The position numbers were made by a program, and so were the translations under genes. From Planctomycetota bacterium (lineage in GTDB: Bacteria; Planctomycetota; Phycisphaerae; Phycisphaerales; SM1A02): a stretch of 51,847 nt of DNA. Of this stretch, positions 7,866-17,124 are shown in pieces. The notes below the pieces were generated by a model, which saw nothing but the letters and a program-made list of their open reading frames with translations, made no database searches and was not told the DNA's origin. Position 1 is the first letter of the stretch; the number at the start of each line of letters is the position of its first letter. The DNA is taken from the NCBI GenBank assembly GCA_017859745.1, contig JAFMML010000018.1, positions 1 through 51,847 of the forward strand. Reading direction: 5' to 3'.

Positions 7866-9938
7866 GTGCCCGACGCTTCAGACGCGACCGGACGAACGTG
7901 CGGCCCATCTCCGAAGGACTCGGAGGGGACGACCGTCTCGTTGACGGTGGTCGGCGGATCCGGCCGAAGCTCGCCCATCCGCAGGAGTCGCAACGCCTGG
8001 AAGCGGGCGGTGGTGCTTGGGGTGGTGCAGGTGCTGATCGTCCTCCACGTCGTCCAGTGGTGGATGACCGGATCGACGCTCGCCCCGATCGAGCCGTCGG
8101 AGTCGATGGAGACCCTGAAGTACGGGGTGGTCACCGTCGGGTTCATCTTCTTCGCGTTGGCGCTCGCCTCGACGGCGATCCTGGGGCGCTGGTTCTGCGG
8201 CTGGGGTTGCCACGTGGTCATGCTGCAGGACCTCTGCGGCTGGACGATGAAGCGGCTCGGCGTGCGGCCGACGCCGTTTCGATCGCGGCTGCTGGTCTAC
8301 ATGCCGCTGGCGCTGGCGCTCTACATGTTCGCGTGGCCGGTGGTCTACCGCCTCGCGGTGGCGCCGTTCGTCCAGCCCGATCTGGTGTGGCCGGGATGGT
8401 CGATCGAACTGACGACCACCGACTTCTGGCGGACCTTCCCCGGCGTGCTCGTGGCGGTGCCGTTCCTGCTGGTCTGCGGGTTCGGTTGCGTCTACTTCCT
8501 CGGGGCGAAGGGCTACTGCACGTACGGCTGCCCATACGGCGGCTTCTTCGCACCGCTCGACGAACTCGCCCCGGCCCGGATCCGGGTCACCGACGCCTGC
8601 GAGCACTGTGGGCACTGCACCGCGACCTGCACCAGCAACGTCCGCGTGCACGAGGAGGTCCGCGACTACGGCATGGTGGTGGACCCGGGCTGCATGAAGT
8701 GCCTCGACTGCGTCAGCGTCTGTCCCAACGACGCGCTCTACTTCGGCGTCGGACCTCCCGCGATCCGCAAGGACGCCGTCGCCGCGGCGCGAGGCCCGAT
8801 CTCGATCGAGACCCCGGCGGACGCGAGCACGAGGCGGCGGTACGACCTCTCGTGGCCCGAGGAGATCGTGCTGGCACTGCTCGCCGTCGGGACGCTGCTT
8901 GCGGTGCGTGGGGCCTACGACGCGGTGCCGCTGCTGTTCGCCTCGGGGATCGCCGGATGCACCACCTTCCTCTCATGGAAGGCTTGGCGGACCATGCGCG
9001 ATCCCAACGTCCGCTTCCACCGGTGGCAGCTGCGACTCGGGGGTCGTTGGCGACCTGCCGGAGCGGTCTGGGTGATCGCGACGGTGCTGGTTCTGGGGTT
9101 CGTCGCGCACACCGGCGCCGTCAACGCGTCGTTCGCCCTCGCCGAGCGGGCCGACCTCCGGGTCGTCCTTCCGCCGGAGCGGGTGTTCGACAAGAACGCC
9201 ATCGAGGCGCCGCCGGCGATGGCCGAGGACGCACGTCGGGCCCTCGACCTCTACCGCCGCGCGAGTTTCGTGGGCGACGGCGGCATCGGGCTCCTGAACG
9301 GATGGCAACCGCGGATCGACATGCGGATCGCCTGGCTCGAGGCGGTGCTTCGGGATCTCGAAGGCGCCGAGCGGACCTTGCGCGACAGCGTGGCGAGGTA
9401 CGGATCGAGCGAAGCCGCCGAGTCTGGGATCGCAAGACTCCTGCGGTCGCAGGGTCGCGAGCCGGAGGCGTTGGAGCACTACCGCAGGTTCGTGATCGCC
9501 CGTCCCGAGTGGGGAGATCTTCGAGACGAAGCGATCGTCTGGATCGACGGCGAAGGCGACTTCACCGGCGCCATCGAACTCGCCCGCCTCGGACTCGAAG
9601 GTGCGCCCGGAGATCTCCGATCCATGCGACGCCTGTCGCTGCTGCTGATCGAGCGTGGTTCGGAGGAGCAGGTTCTCGAGGGCATCGACCTCGTCGAGCG
9701 CACCCTCGAGATCGAGCCGGGCAATCCCTTCGCGTATCGGGCGATGGCGCTCGGCTTCGGAAGACTGGCACGCTTCGACGAGGCCGTGGCGGCCATGCGG
9801 GCCGCGGTCGAGATCGCCCCGGAGGATTGGCGACTTCGGCAGGGCTTCGGCGAACTGCTGTCGGGAATCGGCCGCGGCGCCGAGGCCGCCGAGGAGTTCG
9901 CGGCGGCCGAGCGTCTGCGCCGGCAGGCCGGCGAGTGA
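7866..9938 (+). CDS. Membrane polyferredoxin (NapH/NosR-like) with C-terminal TPR domain
   Basis: A 690-residue protein. The N-terminal half has several membrane helices and the Cys motifs of NapH/NosR/CcoG-type polyferredoxins: FCGWGC near residue 110 and CTYGCPYGG near 218. Two ferredoxin-type [4Fe-4S] sites follow, CEHCGHCTATC near 244 and CMKCLDCVSVCP near 278. Two more helices lie near 335-375 and 400-420. The last 270 residues form alpha-helical TPR-like repeats, for example PEALEHYRRFVIARPEW and FAYRAMALGFGRLARFDEA. The likely role is electron transfer between the quinone pool and periplasmic or assembly partners, with the TPR part docking a partner. The TPR extension is unusual for this family. 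It starts with GTG. Confidence 0.85.
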   Translation: MPDASDATGRTCGPSPKDSEGTTVSLTVVGGSGRSSPIRRSRNAWKRAVVLGVVQVLIVLHVVQWWMTGSTLAPIEPSESMETLKYGVVTVGFIFFALALASTAILGRWFCGWGCHVVMLQDLCGWTMKRLGVRPTPFRSRLLVYMPLALALYMFAWPVVYRLAVAPFVQPDLVWPGWSIELTTTDFWRTFPGVLVAVPFLLVCGFGCVYFLGAKGYCTYGCPYGGFFAPLDELAPARIRVTDACEHCGHCTATCTSNVRVHEEVRDYGMVVDPGCMKCLDCVSVCPNDALYFGVGPPAIRKDAVAAARGPISIETPADASTRRRYDLSWPEEIVLALLAVGTLLAVRGAYDAVPLLFASGIAGCTTFLSWKAWRTMRDPNVRFHRWQLRLGGRWRPAGAVWVIATVLVLGFVAHTGAVNASFALAERADLRVVLPPERVFDKNAIEAPPAMAEDARRALDLYRRASFVGDGGIGLLNGWQPRIDMRIAWLEAVLRDLEGAERTLRDSVARYGSSEAAESGIARLLRSQGREPEALEHYRRFVIARPEWGDLRDEAIVWIDGEGDFTGAIELARLGLEGAPGDLRSMRRLSLLLIERGSEEQVLEGIDLVERTLEIEPGNPFAYRAMALGFGRLARFDEAVAAMRAAVEIAPEDWRLRQGFGELLSGIGRGAEAAEEFAAAERLRRQAGE

Positions 9939-9947
9939 CCGCCACCC

Positions 9948-10403
9948 TCAGGCGTCGGCGTCCTCGAACAGCTTGAAGAGCGACGCCGCGTCCTCGCACT
10001 CGTACGCGGTGTTGCGGAACGCCGGATCCGCCATGGCGCGGCTGATCCGACCGAGCGCCTGGATGTGTTCGGCGATGCGGTCGTTGGGCGAGGCGAGCAG
10101 AATCACCAGACGCACCGGCTTCTCGTCGATCGCGTCGAAGTCGATCGGTTGGGCCGGCTTGCCGATCGCCGCGACCAGCGAACGAAGGCCCGGACACTTG
10201 CCGTGGGGGATGGCGAGTCCTTCGCCGATGCCCGTCGATCGCTGCATCTCGCGTTCCCACACCACTCGCTTGAGCCCGGCGGGGTCGCCGATGCACTTCC
10301 TCTCGGCGAGCAGATCGACGAGTTCCTCGATCGCCTCGTGCTTGCTGGTCGCCGCAAGCGGGACGCGGATCGTGTCCGGTCGGATGATGTCGAGAAGCTT
10401 CAT
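9948..10403 (-). CDS. PTS IIA (PtsN/fructose-type) domain protein
   Basis: A 151-residue stand-alone EIIA domain of the fructose/mannitol/nitrogen class. The phosphorylatable His is in the GLAIPHGK motif near residue 66. A conserved FDAIDEKPVRLVILLASP strand pair follows near 93, then IAEHIQALGRI near 117. With no EIIB/EIIC in the window it is likely regulatory (PtsN-like). The ATG at 10403 is chosen because MKLLDII is the usual start of the family; the longer upstream frame is low-complexity. A second PTS IIA gene is at 24876-25346. It lies downstream of rsmB on the same strand, 91 bases away. Confidence 0.87.
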   Translation of the reverse strand: MKLLDIIRPDTIRVPLAATSKHEAIEELVDLLAERKCIGDPAGLKRVVWEREMQRSTGIGEGLAIPHGKCPGLRSLVAAIGKPAQPIDFDAIDEKPVRLVILLASPNDRIAEHIQALGRISRAMADPAFRNTAYECEDAASLFKLFEDADA

Positions 10404-10494
10404 GAGCGGTGCGGCGACCGATCGGTGCGAAGGTGGGCGCGAAGCCCCGGATGGTACCACTCGACCGAGGCGAATCGAAGCGGATAGCACGGCC

Positions 10495-11865
10495 TCATCG
10501 GCAGAGGAGTCCGTGGTATCCGCCATCGGCGTAGCCCGCAGGGTCCTCTCCCGGCAGGCCGGCGGGGAATCGAACGCCACTCCGCGGCGCCGCGGCATCG
10601 AGTGCGTGGGCGATCCTCTCGGCCTGGCGCTCGTTCTCCCCGGGTTCGAGACTGCAGGTGGCGTAGAGCACCGTGCCCGAGGGCGACAGCAGTGGAAGTG
10701 CGGCCTGGACGATCTCCCACTGTCGTTCCCGCAGCGAGGCGAGTCGCCGGGCCGTGAAGCGGTAGCGGGCCTCCGGACGCCGCGGCAGCACCGCGGTGTT
10801 GGAGCAGGGCACGTCGAGCAGGATCAGATCGAACGCTCCGGGAAGGCCTGCGAGGTCGGCGTGGGTCGCGGCGCGGATCCGCTCGAAGGGCGAGGCGAAC
10901 GCGGCGAGGTCCCGCATCCTCGACTCGTCCGGTTCGATCGCGACGATTTCGGCCTGCGGATGCAGAGCCGCGAGCTGACGGGTCTTGGTGCCGCGGCCGG
11001 CGCAGAGATCGAGGATCCTCCGCGGGGCGAGCGACGCGGTCGCCTCCACCGGCGCCGCGCTGCCGGGATCCTGCACCCGCAGACTCGTGTCGGCCGCGAG
11101 CGCCTCGGCGAGGCCTCCGGCCCGGTCCCGCCAGACCGCGAATCCCGTCCTCGAGTGCGGCGCGACCCGCTCGCCGAGCGCCGCCAGCGATGCCTCGGGG
11201 CCGGCAATCACGATCGGCGGCGCGACCAGGCCGTGGGCGGCAAGTCGAAGCGTTCGGTCGAAGCCGTGGGCGTTGATCCAGTGGAGCAGGAGCTCGCGGC
11301 CGTGACTCGTCATCGCGCCGAGCCGCTCGACCGGGTCCTCCGGAAGCACCGCCTCGCGGAGCCGCAGTCCGCGCCCGTCCTCGAGGGGGAGGACGTCGCC
11401 GCGACCGAGCCACGCGTCGATGGGGAACGACCCTGCGGGCAGGATCTCCTCGCCCAAGGACGCGACGCGTCGCAGCACCGCGTTGGCGAGTCCGCCCGCT
11501 CCGCGGCGGATGCGACGAGAGGCCCAGGCGACGGCGCTGTCGACGACGGCGTGATCCGGCTCGTTGTCGAACAGAAGCAGTTGCGCCGCGCCGCCGAGCA
11601 GGACCGCCTTCATCCGCGGCTCCAGACTTCTCCAAGACCCGCGATCGAGCGACGCTTCGACCACCGTCGAGAGTGTGAGCCATCGACGCCGGACCTGTCG
11701 CTCGATGGCCCGGGCGAGCGGCGGAGCGCCGTCGGCGGTCCCGGCAAGGCCGAGATCCGGGAATCGGGCGGCGAGTTCGGCGATCCGCTCGAAGGCGAAC
11801 GCCCGGACGTCGGCGGCTTCGCCTTCGTTCCGGGCGTTCGAGGAGCTGACGCCTTGGTCGGTCAC
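10495..11865 (-). CDS. rsmB: RsmB/NOP-family rRNA cytosine-C5 methyltransferase
   Basis: About 456 residues. The N-terminal 150 residues are a NusB-like RNA-binding domain (AFERIAELAARF; HAVVDSAVAWA; LANAVLRRVA). The SAM-dependent domain has motif I LDLCAGRGTKT, motif IV LLDVPCSNTAVL and motif VI YATCSLEPGEN. Both cysteines, the catalytic one and the release one, are present. It should make m5C in 16S rRNA (C967 in E. coli). The GTG at 11865 lies 10 bases after the metK stop; an alternative GTG at 11907 would overlap metK by 32 bases. It is probably cotranscribed with metK, the enzyme that makes its methyl donor. Confidence 0.9.
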   Translation of the reverse strand: MTDQGVSSSNARNEGEAADVRAFAFERIAELAARFPDLGLAGTADGAPPLARAIERQVRRRWLTLSTVVEASLDRGSWRSLEPRMKAVLLGGAAQLLLFDNEPDHAVVDSAVAWASRRIRRGAGGLANAVLRRVASLGEEILPAGSFPIDAWLGRGDVLPLEDGRGLRLREAVLPEDPVERLGAMTSHGRELLLHWINAHGFDRTLRLAAHGLVAPPIVIAGPEASLAALGERVAPHSRTGFAVWRDRAGGLAEALAADTSLRVQDPGSAAPVEATASLAPRRILDLCAGRGTKTRQLAALHPQAEIVAIEPDESRMRDLAAFASPFERIRAATHADLAGLPGAFDLILLDVPCSNTAVLPRRPEARYRFTARRLASLRERQWEIVQAALPLLSPSGTVLYATCSLEPGENERQAERIAHALDAAAPRSGVRFPAGLPGEDPAGYADGGYHGLLCR

Positions 11866-11875
11866 GAGATGCCGG

Positions 11876-13090
11876 TCACGCCTTGGCGGGCGCGAACTTT
11901 CTGGCACCGGCCTTGAGCTTCGCGGCCTTGTCGGTCTTCTCCCAGGAGAAGGTGCCGGGCCCGCCCTCGCCGGGCTTGCGGCCGAAGTGGCCGTGGGCGG
12001 CGGTGGAGCGGTAGATCGGACGGAGCAGCTTGAGCGAGTCCACGATGCCGCGCGGGGTGAGACGGAAGTGGTCGCGGACGAGCTTCGCGAGGTCGCTGTC
12101 GCCGATGCGGCCGGTGCCCTGCGTGTCGATCAGCACGGAGGTCGGCTCGGCGACTCCGATCGCGTAGGAGAGCTGCACCTCGCACACGTCGGCGAGTCCC
12201 GCCGCCACGATGTTCTTGGCGATGTAGCGGGCCATGTAGGCCGCGGATCGGTCGACCTTCGAGGGATCCTTGCCGCTGAAGGCGCCGCCGCCGTGACGGC
12301 CGCGACCGCCGTAGGTGTCGACGATGATCTTGCGGCCGGTGAGTCCGGCGTCGCCGTGCGGTCCGCCGACCTCGAACTGGCCGGTGGGGTTGACGTGCAC
12401 GACGATCTTCGGGTTCCACCACTTGCCCAGCACCGGCTTGATGATCTTCGCGATCACCTCCTTCTTGAGCTGGGCCTGCTTCTTCGGTCCGTTCCACATC
12501 GGGTCGTGCTGGGTCGAGAGCACCACGGTGTCGATGCGCTTCGGCGCGAGGCCCTCGTACTCGACGGTGACCTGACTCTTGGCGTCGGGACGAAGGCCCT
12601 TGATGAGGTTCTTCTCGCGGACCTCCGCCTGTCGCGCGACGAGGCGGTGGGAGAGGTCGATCGGAAGCGGCATCAGCGACGGGGTCTCGCGGCACGCGAA
12701 GCCGAACATCATGCCCTGGTCGCCGGCGCCCTGCTCCTTCTTCTTGCCGTCGTGCTTGTCGTCCACGCCGCGGGCGATGTCGGGCGACTGGCGGCCGAGG
12801 GCGACCGTGACCCCGCAACTGCGGCCGTCGAAGCCCTTGCGGGCGTCGTCGTAGCCGGTCGACAGCACGGTCTGGCGGACGATCTCGGGGATGTCCACGT
12901 AGCCGCCGCAGGTGACCTCGCCGGCGACGACCACCAGTCCGGTGGTCACGAGGGTCTCGCAGGCGACTCTGGAACGCGGGTCCTTCTTCAGCATCGCGTC
13001 GAGGATCGCGTCTGAGATCTGGTCCGACAGCTTGTCGGGATGGCCCATCGAGACCGATTCGGAGGTGAACAGATGGCGGTCGGCTGGCAT
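11876..13090 (-). CDS. metK: S-adenosylmethionine synthetase
   Basis: 404 residues; makes SAM from methionine and ATP in the cytoplasm. Family marks: [20 protein letters not shown] near residue 8, [10 protein letters not shown] near 127, and the Gly-rich [20 protein letters not shown] near 260. The ATG at 13090 matches the normal metK start ([13 protein letters not shown]); the longer frame to 13234 is rejected. The protein carries a few short insertions, for example the Lys-rich [12 protein letters not shown] before the GDQG loop. It is followed by rsmB, a SAM-dependent methyltransferase. Confidence 0.97.
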   Translation of the reverse strand: MPADRHLFTSESVSMGHPDKLSDQISDAILDAMLKKDPRSRVACETLVTTGLVVVAGEVTCGGYVDIPEIVRQTVLSTGYDDARKGFDGRSCGVTVALGRQSPDIARGVDDKHDGKKKEQGAGDQGMMFGFACRETPSLMPLPIDLSHRLVARQAEVREKNLIKGLRPDAKSQVTVEYEGLAPKRIDTVVLSTQHDPMWNGPKKQAQLKKEVIAKIIKPVLGKWWNPKIVVHVNPTGQFEVGGPHGDAGLTGRKIIVDTYGGRGRHGGGAFSGKDPSKVDRSAAYMARYIAKNIVAAGLADVCEVQLSYAIGVAEPTSVLIDTQGTGRIGDSDLAKLVRDHFRLTPRGIVDSLKLLRPIYRSTAAHGHFGRKPGEGGPGTFSWEKTDKAAKLKAGARKFAPAKA

Positions 13091-13169
13091 GGAGTCGAGC
13101 ACTCTTGGAGGTGTGGAGACGGTCGAATCGCCGCTCGGACGGGCGTCCGGGGCGAACCTGGAAGCGGGG

Positions 13170-13175
13170 ACTATA
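13170..13175 (-). promoter_or_regulatory. -10-like TATAGT upstream of metK
   Basis: On the minus strand TTATAGT lies about 80 bases before the metK ATG, in the 279-base divergent gap to the protease gene. I could not fold a recognisable SAM or SAH riboswitch from the leader, and there is no good -35. Confidence 0.35.
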
Positions 13176-13369
13176 ACCCGCGCCGGACCGGTTCCGCCTC
13201 GTGGCGTTCGATGCGATCGGCGCAATCGCCCCATTTGCCCGGTTCGCCGGGAATCGGATCGTCCATGCGGCGGTCCGAAACGTACGCTTCGATTGCAGAA
13301 CCGCCCGGTGGACCCCTACGCGAGTCCGAACCGGGTCTTTCGAAGGCCGCCCGACGAGGTCCCCAGAGC

Positions 13370-15094
13370 ATGTCCCGCGCCCGAAGCACACAGATCGTCT
13401 CCACCGCTCCGGCGACGGGCCGAACGCTGGCCGCTCCGATCCTGGCGCTCTCGTCGCTGTTCGCCTGGGGATCGTTCGGCGCCGAGGCTGCGGCACTCGC
13501 ACGCGATTCGGAGACGGCGCGGGGGGATGCCGAGTCGATCCGACTGGAGGACGCGGATCGGTCGGTCGAGACCTCGTTCGACGGTGCTCTCGAGGTCGAT
13601 GTCGCGAACCCGGCGGGCATGTCGATTCCGATTCCGGACGTCGTCGGCGGATACGCCTCGGATCGCGTGATCCTGAAGCTGGCGCCCGGCGTCGAGGTGG
13701 TCGACGGCGACTGGTCGCTGGCTCGGGGAGGGGAGATCTCCGAAGAGGCGAGACTCGCGTTCTCGCAGGCGAACGTCCTGTCGATCTCGCCGTTGTTCCG
13801 GCGCGGCTTCGCGAATCCCGACCTTGCCGCCGAGATCGGACTCGATCGCTACCGCCTGCTCGAGGTTCCGACCGGCAGCGACGTCCCCGGAATCGTCGTC
13901 TCGCTTCAGGCGGCGCTGGGCGCGGTTCAAGGCGCGATTCAAGGTGTGGTTCAAGGTGAGGTTCAAGGTGTTGGACCGGGCCTCGTCGAACTGGTCGAGG
14001 CCGACGGCATCGGCGGCGTCGCCGGCGATGCGCCGAACGATCCGATGTTCCACCTGCAGTGGGCCCTCGAGAACACCGGGCAGGTGGCGGGAGGCGTCGC
14101 GGGCTTGCCCGGTGCCGACGTGTCCGCGCTGGAGGCGTGGTCGCGCACCACCGGCGGCGGCGGGGTCGTGGTCGCCGTCCTCGACAGCGGGATCAATCCC
14201 CACCCGGAGTTCGCCGATCGGATCCTGCCGGGATTGAACGTTCCCGACGACAACGACCAGACCAACGACGTGTGCGCGAGCCACGGCACCGCGGTCAGCG
14301 GAGTTCTCGCCGCGGCCGGCGACGACGGCCTCGGAATCGCGGGCATGGACTGGACCATGCTTCTCATCCCGATCGTCGTCGTCGACCCATGCTCGGGGCC
14401 GGAGAGCCACGTGGCCGAGGCGCTCGTGTTCGCGACCGATGCCGGTGCCGACATCGCCAACATGAGCCTCCAGTACTACGCGGGCACCTCGGCGCTTCGC
14501 GACGCGGTGCTCTACGCCCACGCCGCGGGCGTGCTGATGGTCGCGGCGAGCGGCAACAACAGCGCCAACGCCCTGGCCTATCCGGCGGCGTGGCCCGAGA
14601 CCATCGCCGTCGGAGCCAGCACCAACCTCGACGGCCGCTGGTCCTCCTCCAACACGGGCGAGGGGATCTCTCTGGTCGCCCCGGGCCTTTCGATCCAGAC
14701 CACCAACGGGTTCTCCGGCCACAGCAGCCGAACCGGCACGAGCTTCGCGGCGCCGCACGTCTCGGGGACCGCATCGCTCATGCTTTCGGTCGATCCATGG
14801 CTCGATGCGGACTCGATCCGCCAGACGATCGAGGGCACCACCCTGGATCTGCCTCCGTCGGGGTACGACCAGTTCACCGGGTTCGGGCGCCTCGACGCCG
14901 GAGCGGCGGTCATGGCGGTTCGGGCTCCGGGCGACTTCAACGACGACGGGCGGGTCGATGGCGTGGACCTCTCGACGCTGCTCGCCTTGTGGGGCGAGTG
15001 CCCCCCCGGCGGATCCTGTCTCGCCGACATCGACCGCGACGGGCGGGTCGATGGGATCGATCTCTCGATCCTGCTCGGGCGCTGGACGGGCTGA
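13370..15094 (+). CDS. Secreted subtilisin-like serine protease with dockerin-like C-terminus
   Basis: 574 residues. An N-terminal signal peptide (LAAPILALSSLFAWGSFG) is followed by a pro-region-like segment (SDRVILKLAPGVEV near 95). The S8 peptidase domain has the full triad: Asp in VAVLDSGINPHPEF near 270, His in SHGTAVSG near 304, Ser in GTSFAAPHVSG near 456, with the oxyanion Asn in AASGNNSAN. The C-terminal 55 residues hold two EF-hand-like units (GDFNDDGRVDGVDL and DIDRDGRVDGIDL), each followed by a leucine-rich LL-LW helix. Such dockerin-like tails are common on secreted Phycisphaerales proteins. A short x-V-Q-G repeat precedes the catalytic domain (residues 185-200). Confidence 0.93.
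   Translation: MSRARSTQIVSTAPATGRTLAAPILALSSLFAWGSFGAEAAALARDSETARGDAESIRLEDADRSVETSFDGALEVDVANPAGMSIPIPDVVGGYASDRVILKLAPGVEVVDGDWSLARGGEISEEARLAFSQANVLSISPLFRRGFANPDLAAEIGLDRYRLLEVPTGSDVPGIVVSLQAALGAVQGAIQGVVQGEVQGVGPGLVELVEADGIGGVAGDAPNDPMFHLQWALENTGQVAGGVAGLPGADVSALEAWSRTTGGGGVVVAVLDSGINPHPEFADRILPGLNVPDDNDQTNDVCASHGTAVSGVLAAAGDDGLGIAGMDWTMLLIPIVVVDPCSGPESHVAEALVFATDAGADIANMSLQYYAGTSALRDAVLYAHAAGVLMVAASGNNSANALAYPAAWPETIAVGASTNLDGRWSSSNTGEGISLVAPGLSIQTTNGFSGHSSRTGTSFAAPHVSGTASLMLSVDPWLDADSIRQTIEGTTLDLPPSGYDQFTGFGRLDAGAAVMAVRAPGDFNDDGRVDGVDLSTLLALWGECPPGGSCLADIDRDGRVDGIDLSILLGRWTG
13922..13969 (+). repeat. 12-bp tandem repeat encoding four x-(V/I)-Q-G units
   Basis: Four in-frame copies of a 12-base unit (consensus GNGGTTCAAGGT) in the protease gene encode AVQG, AIQG, VVQG and EVQG. 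The unit uses GTT/ATT, CAA and GGT codons, unlike the G/C-ending codons around it, which suggests recent local duplication. Confidence 0.85.
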
Positions 15095-15178
15095 GCGGCC
15101 CGAGCGAGTCTGCATCGCGAACCTCGGACCAAGGGGGGTGAACGCCGGTTCGGCAGGTCCGACCGCGACGAGTTCGAC

Positions 15179-15187
15179 TGCTACGAT
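15179..15187 (+). promoter_or_regulatory. Extended -10-like TGCTACGAT
   Basis: TGcTACGAT, an extended -10 pattern, lies 63 bases before the ATG at 15251 in the 156-base gap after the protease gene. No convincing -35 is seen. Confidence 0.4.
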
Positions 15188-15250
15188 CGAACGCGGCGTC
15201 GCAGAGCGATCGTCCTCGTGTCGGCCCTCGTCCACTTCCCGGAGTCAGGC

Positions 15251-15757
15251 ATGTCCGTTCGCATGGAACTCTCTCGCGTGTTCATACGCGAGATGGCCGA
15301 CATGCAGATCATCGAGCTGAGCGAAGTCGACGGCGAACGCACGTTTCCGATCGTGATCGGCCTGCCCGAGGCCTTCGCCATCGAGCGGCGCCTGAAGGGC
15401 ATCGAGATTCCGAGGCCGCAGACCCATGATCTGCTTGCGTCGGTCATCCGCATGCTCGGCGGCACGTTGGAGAAGATCGAGATCCACGATCTGCAGGGCG
15501 GGACCTTCTACGCGAAGCTCGTGATCGGGCAGGGGGGCGACACCCTCGTCGAGGTGGATTCGCGACCTTCCGATGCGATCGCCCTGGGCGTCGCCGAAGA
15601 GGTTCCCATCTTCGTCGACGAGAACGTGCTCGAGCAGGCGGCGAACGATCCGACGCTGGCCGCCGAGGTGCAGGCCGCCGAGGAGGGCCTCGGTGAGGCC
15701 GAGGCCATGGACCTTCTCGAGGAGGAGGACGAGGACGAGGACGAGCCGTGGCAGTGA
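15251..15757 (+). CDS. Bifunctional nuclease family protein (DUF151)
   Basis: 168 residues, DUF151/BFN family. Typical segments are FPIVIGLPEAFAIERRLKG near residue 35, PRPQTHDLL near 57, TFYAKLVI near 85 and DSRPSDAIALG near 104. Family members in plants have been reported as RNase/DNase; the bacterial role is unsettled. The C-terminus is a strongly acidic tail (about 20 of the last 35 residues are Asp or Glu). The ATG at 15251 is preferred over GTG 15218 because the family usually begins a few residues before the first strand and GGAG lies just upstream. truD follows 13 bases later. Confidence 0.87.
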   Translation: MSVRMELSRVFIREMADMQIIELSEVDGERTFPIVIGLPEAFAIERRLKGIEIPRPQTHDLLASVIRMLGGTLEKIEIHDLQGGTFYAKLVIGQGGDTLVEVDSRPSDAIALGVAEEVPIFVDENVLEQAANDPTLAAEVQAAEEGLGEAEAMDLLEEEDEDEDEPWQ

Positions 15758-15770
15758 CTCGGCGACTCGC

Positions 15771-17093
15771 ATGACCGACGCCGCAAGAGGGATGGAGACG
15801 ACTTCGATTCCCGACGCCTTGCCTCGAGAGCGACTGCTCCCGACGGAGGAGTGTCCGCAGGGCGTCCTGAAGGAGCGTCCGGAGGACTTCCTCGTCGAGG
15901 AGTTGCCGCTCTACGAGCCCTGTGGCGAGGGCGAGCATCTGTATCTGGGCATCCAGAAGCGGCACATGTCCCATGGCGAGCTGCTGCGCCTGCTGTCCCG
16001 CCACTTCGCGGTGACGGAGTCGGCGATCGGGGCCGCGGGCATGAAGGACCGCATTGCGATCACCCGGCAGACCGTCTCGGTGCACCTTCCGGGCCGCGCC
16101 GCCGAGGGACCGGTCGGCGAGATCGATCTCGGCACCGATCGCGCGACGGTGCTCTGGACCGCATGGCATCGCAACAAGCTGCGGCGCGGACATCTCCTGG
16201 GCAACCGTTTCGTCGTCCGCATTCGTCGAATCGATCCGTTGTCGGCCCCTCGCATCTGGCGGGGCCTGCAGCGACTCGAACGGGAAGGCTGTCCGAACTA
16301 CTTCGGTCCGCAGCGGTTTGGGTACCGGGGCAACACCCATCGCCTCGGGGCGCTGGTCCTGCGCGAGGATTGGGACGGTGTGCTCGCGGAGTTGCTCGGC
16401 GCCCGCGGATCGTCCTTTCCAGAGCACCAGCGAGAGGGGCGGGTCGCCTTCGACGAGGGGCGATTCGACGATGCGGAGGCGGCGTGGGGACGCAACGACC
16501 ACGCCGAGCGGATCGCGCTTCGCAAGTTCGCCCGCAACGGAGACGCTCGTCGTGCGGTGCTGTCGACCGGCGACCACACCCGCAGCTTCTGGGTGAGCGC
16601 CCTTCAGTCCGCGGTGTTCAACCATCTTCTCGACGAGCGGCTGCGGTCCGGAACCCTCGCTTCGCTCGAGAGCGGCGACGTGGCGTTCCTGCACGATCGC
16701 GAGGCCGCGTTCGTCGTCGGCGACGAGGAGCCCGCCGAGCTGGCCGCGCGAGTCGAGGCGAGAGAGATCTCTCCAGCCGGTCCCTTGTGGGGCCGGAAGC
16801 TTCTGGAAGCCGGCGGCGGGGTCGCGGTTCGAGAGATCGCGGCCTTGGAGCGATTCGGTCTCGATCGGGAGATCGTCGAGGCGAGCCGCGAGGCGCCCGA
16901 CGGCGCGAGGCGACCGTATCGGCTGTTTCCCGCGAACGTCGAACTGGACGCCGGCACCGACGAGGAGGGCCCCTACGTGCGGGTGGCGTTCGATCTTCCC
17001 AAGGGCGCGTTCGCGACCGTCGTCATGCGGGAGCTGATCGACGAGCAGCCCGCCGAACCGCGACCGGCTGCGCACGCCGACGGGCGGAGTTGA
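15771..17093 (+). CDS. truD: tRNA pseudouridine(13) synthase TruD
   Basis: 440 residues. Converts U13 of tRNA to pseudouridine. The catalytic Asp93 is in the signature GMKDRIAITRQ. Other family segments are KERPEDFLVEE near 34, RGHLLGNRFVVRIR near 142, GCPNYFGPQRFG near 175 and SALQSAVFNHLLDERL near 280. It is longer than E. coli TruD (349), with extra length in the inserted domain and the C-terminus. The start at 15771 lies 13 bases after the BFN stop, so the two genes are probably one transcript. It converges on the HAD gene with a 27-base gap. Confidence 0.94.
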   Translation: MTDAARGMETTSIPDALPRERLLPTEECPQGVLKERPEDFLVEELPLYEPCGEGEHLYLGIQKRHMSHGELLRLLSRHFAVTESAIGAAGMKDRIAITRQTVSVHLPGRAAEGPVGEIDLGTDRATVLWTAWHRNKLRRGHLLGNRFVVRIRRIDPLSAPRIWRGLQRLEREGCPNYFGPQRFGYRGNTHRLGALVLREDWDGVLAELLGARGSSFPEHQREGRVAFDEGRFDDAEAAWGRNDHAERIALRKFARNGDARRAVLSTGDHTRSFWVSALQSAVFNHLLDERLRSGTLASLESGDVAFLHDREAAFVVGDEEPAELAARVEAREISPAGPLWGRKLLEAGGGVAVREIAALERFGLDREIVEASREAPDGARRPYRLFPANVELDAGTDEEGPYVRVAFDLPKGAFATVVMRELIDEQPAEPRPAAHADGRS

Positions 17094-17124
17094 CCGCTTC
17101 GTCGCAGGATGGAGGCCCGGTCAA
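17090..17124. terminator. Stem spanning both convergent stop codons
   Basis: TTGACCG (17090-17096) pairs with CGGTCAA (17118-17124) around a 21-base loop. The stop codons of truD and of the opposing HAD gene both lie inside the stem arms. There is no T-run, so terminator function is only suggested. Confidence 0.3.

Noticed and set aside
13091-13369. A SAM- or SAH-sensing riboswitch before metK
   Set aside because: The leader has no stem set or conserved core that I can match to a known class; only a -10-like TATAGT stands out.
13922-13969. The GGTTCAAGG repeats as tRNA T-arm or attachment-site sequences
   Set aside because: They are in frame within the protease gene and repeat every 12 bases, with no tRNA structure around them.
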